NCBI GenBank assembly: GCA_036821485.1
Contig: DAISJM010000034.1
Span: 1 to 34,314, forward strand
Direction: 5' to 3'
Length of the DNA: 34,314 bases
Source of the DNA: DAISJM01 sp036821485
Lineage (GTDB): Bacteria; Verrucomicrobiota; Kiritimatiellia; CAIQIC01; JAGNIJ01
Shown: positions 32,877-34,314 of the stretch, one piece after another
Layout: each line of letters starts with the position of its first letter
How positions within the stretch are numbered: the first letter of the stretch is position 1
Made by a program: the position numbers and the translations under genes
The notes under the pieces: generated by a model
The model's input: the letters and a program-made list of their open reading frames with translations, nothing else
Databases searched by the model: none
Told to the model about the DNA's origin: nothing

Positions 32877-34168
32877 GGGATGACCTCCTGTTGGGCGGGA
32901 GCAAGTGCGGTGGTCGGAACCGGTGTTGCGGTCAGGGCCTCGACATGCGCGACCTGCTCCTCGCGATCGGCTCGCGCCCGTTCGTGGTTGAGCTGTAATT
33001 CCAGCAGCGTACGCTCGGCGTCGAGGACGCTGGCGAAATCCAGAAGGCCCGACTCAAACGAATCGAGCGCGGCTTGCAGCGCCTCCTGGGCACGGGGGAT
33101 GAGAGTGTCCTGGTAGAGGGTGATGCGGCGCTCGGCATCGTACACGCCGTAGAGCGTAGAGCGAAGTTGCGCGAGAAGTGTCCGGACAAGATTGTCGCGA
33201 CGGGCTTGGACAGCCTGTTGACCGGCCTCGGCTTCACGGACGCCGGCGCGATAGCTGGACTGCCAGAGAGGGATGCTGAGTCCCACCATGCCCATGACAT
33301 CCCCGTTGACAGCGGGATCGTCGGCCTCGGTGTACCGAACCCCCAGTTCGAAATCGGGGAGGGAGCGTTTCCGGGCAAGGCTGCGAAGTTCCGCCTGCTC
33401 CCGCGACATGGCGTCGAGCATCGCGAGTTCCGGGTTTTGCTTGAGCATGAGCTGTTCTGCATCGTTGGTGCCGAGGCTGAAGGTCTGGGTTTCGAAGACG
33501 GGCGGCCAGGGGAGCGTGGCGTCCGGCGTGCGGCCGAGTGCGGCGTTGATTCGGGCGGCAGCCGGCGCGCGCATGTCTTGCAGGGATGAGAGGGTGTTCT
33601 CCTGCTGGCCGAGTTCCACCTGTGTTTGCAGCACGCTGGCGATCGGAGCGCCGCTTTGTTGGCGGGCTTGGGCGACCTGCTCGATCTTGCGGAGGTAGGA
33701 GACACTATCCTGAGTCAAAGCAATGGAACGGGCCAAGTACCAATACTCGAACCATGCGGTCTTGAGTTCGCTTCGCACCTGGAGTTTCTGTGCCTCCCAG
33801 CGGAGGCGATCGGATTCTGCCCGTGCTATGGCCACGCGTCCCTGCAGGGATCGCTTTCCAAATCCTGGATACATCTGTTTGAGCCAGAAGCGCTGCATGG
33901 ATGGATCGTCCATCGGCTCGATGTCGTATTCGAAGCGTGGATCGGGAAGAGCCTTGCTCTGAGAGATGCGCTCACCAGCCGCGCGCCACTGTTCGTGCGC
34001 GTCCATAGCAGCCGAGTTGTTTGATTCGCTGAAATCGAGGAGGTCTTTCAGCGTTGCGTGCGGCGGCAGATCGTCCTCCGCCGCGGCGGTGACACCAATG
34101 GGTACCGCAAGCACAAGGGACATGGTCAGGAGAAGCTTTGTCAGATCAGCCAAAAGACCGGTTTTCAT
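32873..34168 (-). CDS. cusC: TolC-family outer-membrane efflux protein
   Basis: The 431-residue protein forms the outer-membrane channel of the metal pump. A signal peptide (LLLTMSLVLAVPIGVTAAA) is followed by the two repeated OEP domains of long helices (ISQSKALPDPRFEYDIEP, ELKTAWFEYWYLA, and later GLSIPLWQSSYRAGVREAEA and ALDSFESGLLDFASVLDAER). The ATG at 34168 is preferred over the TTG at 34174; a GGGGGG run lies just upstream. It is the first gene of the cusC-cusB-cusA run, and its stop overlaps cusB. No cysteine for lipid attachment is visible after the signal. Confidence 0.9.
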   Translation of the reverse strand: MKTGLLADLTKLLLTMSLVLAVPIGVTAAAEDDLPPHATLKDLLDFSESNNSAAMDAHEQWRAAGERISQSKALPDPRFEYDIEPMDDPSMQRFWLKQMYPGFGKRSLQGRVAIARAESDRLRWEAQKLQVRSELKTAWFEYWYLARSIALTQDSVSYLRKIEQVAQARQQSGAPIASVLQTQVELGQQENTLSSLQDMRAPAAARINAALGRTPDATLPWPPVFETQTFSLGTNDAEQLMLKQNPELAMLDAMSREQAELRSLARKRSLPDFELGVRYTEADDPAVNGDVMGMVGLSIPLWQSSYRAGVREAEAGQQAVQARRDNLVRTLLAQLRSTLYGVYDAERRITLYQDTLIPRAQEALQAALDSFESGLLDFASVLDAERTLLELQLNHERARADREEQVAHVEALTATPVPTTALAPAQQEVIP

Positions 34169-34203
34169 ATTCAACCCCCCGTACAGAACAGATGCTGCAC
34201 ACT

Positions 34204-34250
34204 ACACCCCGACAAGGCGGGGCACCCACAAACCAGTACGGCTGGTCTAG
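34204..34250 (-). promoter_or_regulatory. Inverted repeats upstream of the cus operon
   Basis: Two small inverted repeats lie upstream of cusC: CCCCG-acaagg-CGGGG (34207-34222) and ACCAG-tacgg-CTGGT (34232-34246). Either could be an operator for a metal-responsive regulator. No metal-responsive regulator gene and no convincing promoter were found in the 146 bases before the window ends. Confidence 0.25.
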
Positions 34251-34314
34251 CACAGGAAGGTACAGAGGAGCAGGTAAGTCTGTGTGGAAGCTGGCGGGTA
34301 ATCATTTGCCGTTG

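Overview
The window is a patchwork. About 32 kb (from roughly 2,330 to the end) reads as the chromosome of a Gram-negative bacterium with an outer membrane. It has a FadL-type porin, a second outer-membrane barrel, a murein lytic transglycosylase, UppP, a CusCBA tripartite metal pump and a type IV pilin-like pseudopilin. The style of the large secreted repeat proteins (cadherin-like and FG-GAP/VCBS arrays, calcium-binding DxDxDG loops, an F5/8C-like module) and the pseudopilin recall the Planctomycetes-Verrucomicrobia-Chlamydiae group, perhaps Kiritimatiellota. That placement is inference from style only.

The first ~2.3 kb looks different. It carries an Orc1/Cdc6-type AAA+ replication initiator (114..1220, +) whose promoter region has an archaeal-type TATA box, a divergent gene start with a strong ribosome binding site at the left edge, a T-rich putative archaeal terminator, and the C-terminal part of a HerA/DUF87 ATPase on the minus strand. 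At about 2,315-2,335 the HerA gene loses its N-terminal half (including Walker A) exactly where the bacterial repeat protein loses its own N-terminus. Either this is a recombination or integration breakpoint, or the contig joins two organisms. This is the most important thing to check.

Bacterial part, left to right. 2,329-10,489 (+): a giant cadherin-like surface protein, then a secreted FG-GAP protein with a 7-unit propeller and six exact 46-residue VCBS-like repeats, ended by a strong terminator. 14,408-10,556 (-): rubredoxin, the three-subunit proton-translocating transhydrogenase (pntAA-pntAB-pntB, overlapping start and stop codons) and a TVP38/TMEM64 membrane protein, probably one transcription unit. 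14,692-15,342 (+): lytic transglycosylase, meeting thyX (15,343-16,194, -) tail to tail with no gap. 16,293-18,980 (-): aconitase. 19,192-24,000 (+): outer-membrane barrel, [2Fe-2S] thioredoxin-like ferredoxin, small EF-Tu-domain-2-like protein, malic enzyme, pseudopilin and FadL-type porin. 24,125-25,240 (+): an AMP-ligase-like protein with a degraded active site. 25,250-26,218 (-): ABC-2 permease. 26,301-27,098 (+): uppP, followed by a 52-residue membrane protein. 34,168-27,435 (-): cusC-cusB-cusA, with an unusually long CusA.

The central-metabolism genes fit together: malic enzyme and aconitase handle C4/C6 acids, and the transhydrogenase exchanges the resulting NADH for NADPH using the proton gradient. 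No rRNA, convincing tRNA, CRISPR array, transposase or prophage module was seen. No stretch over 300 bases lacks a gene; the longest gene-free gaps are 14,409-14,691 and 22,569-22,779.
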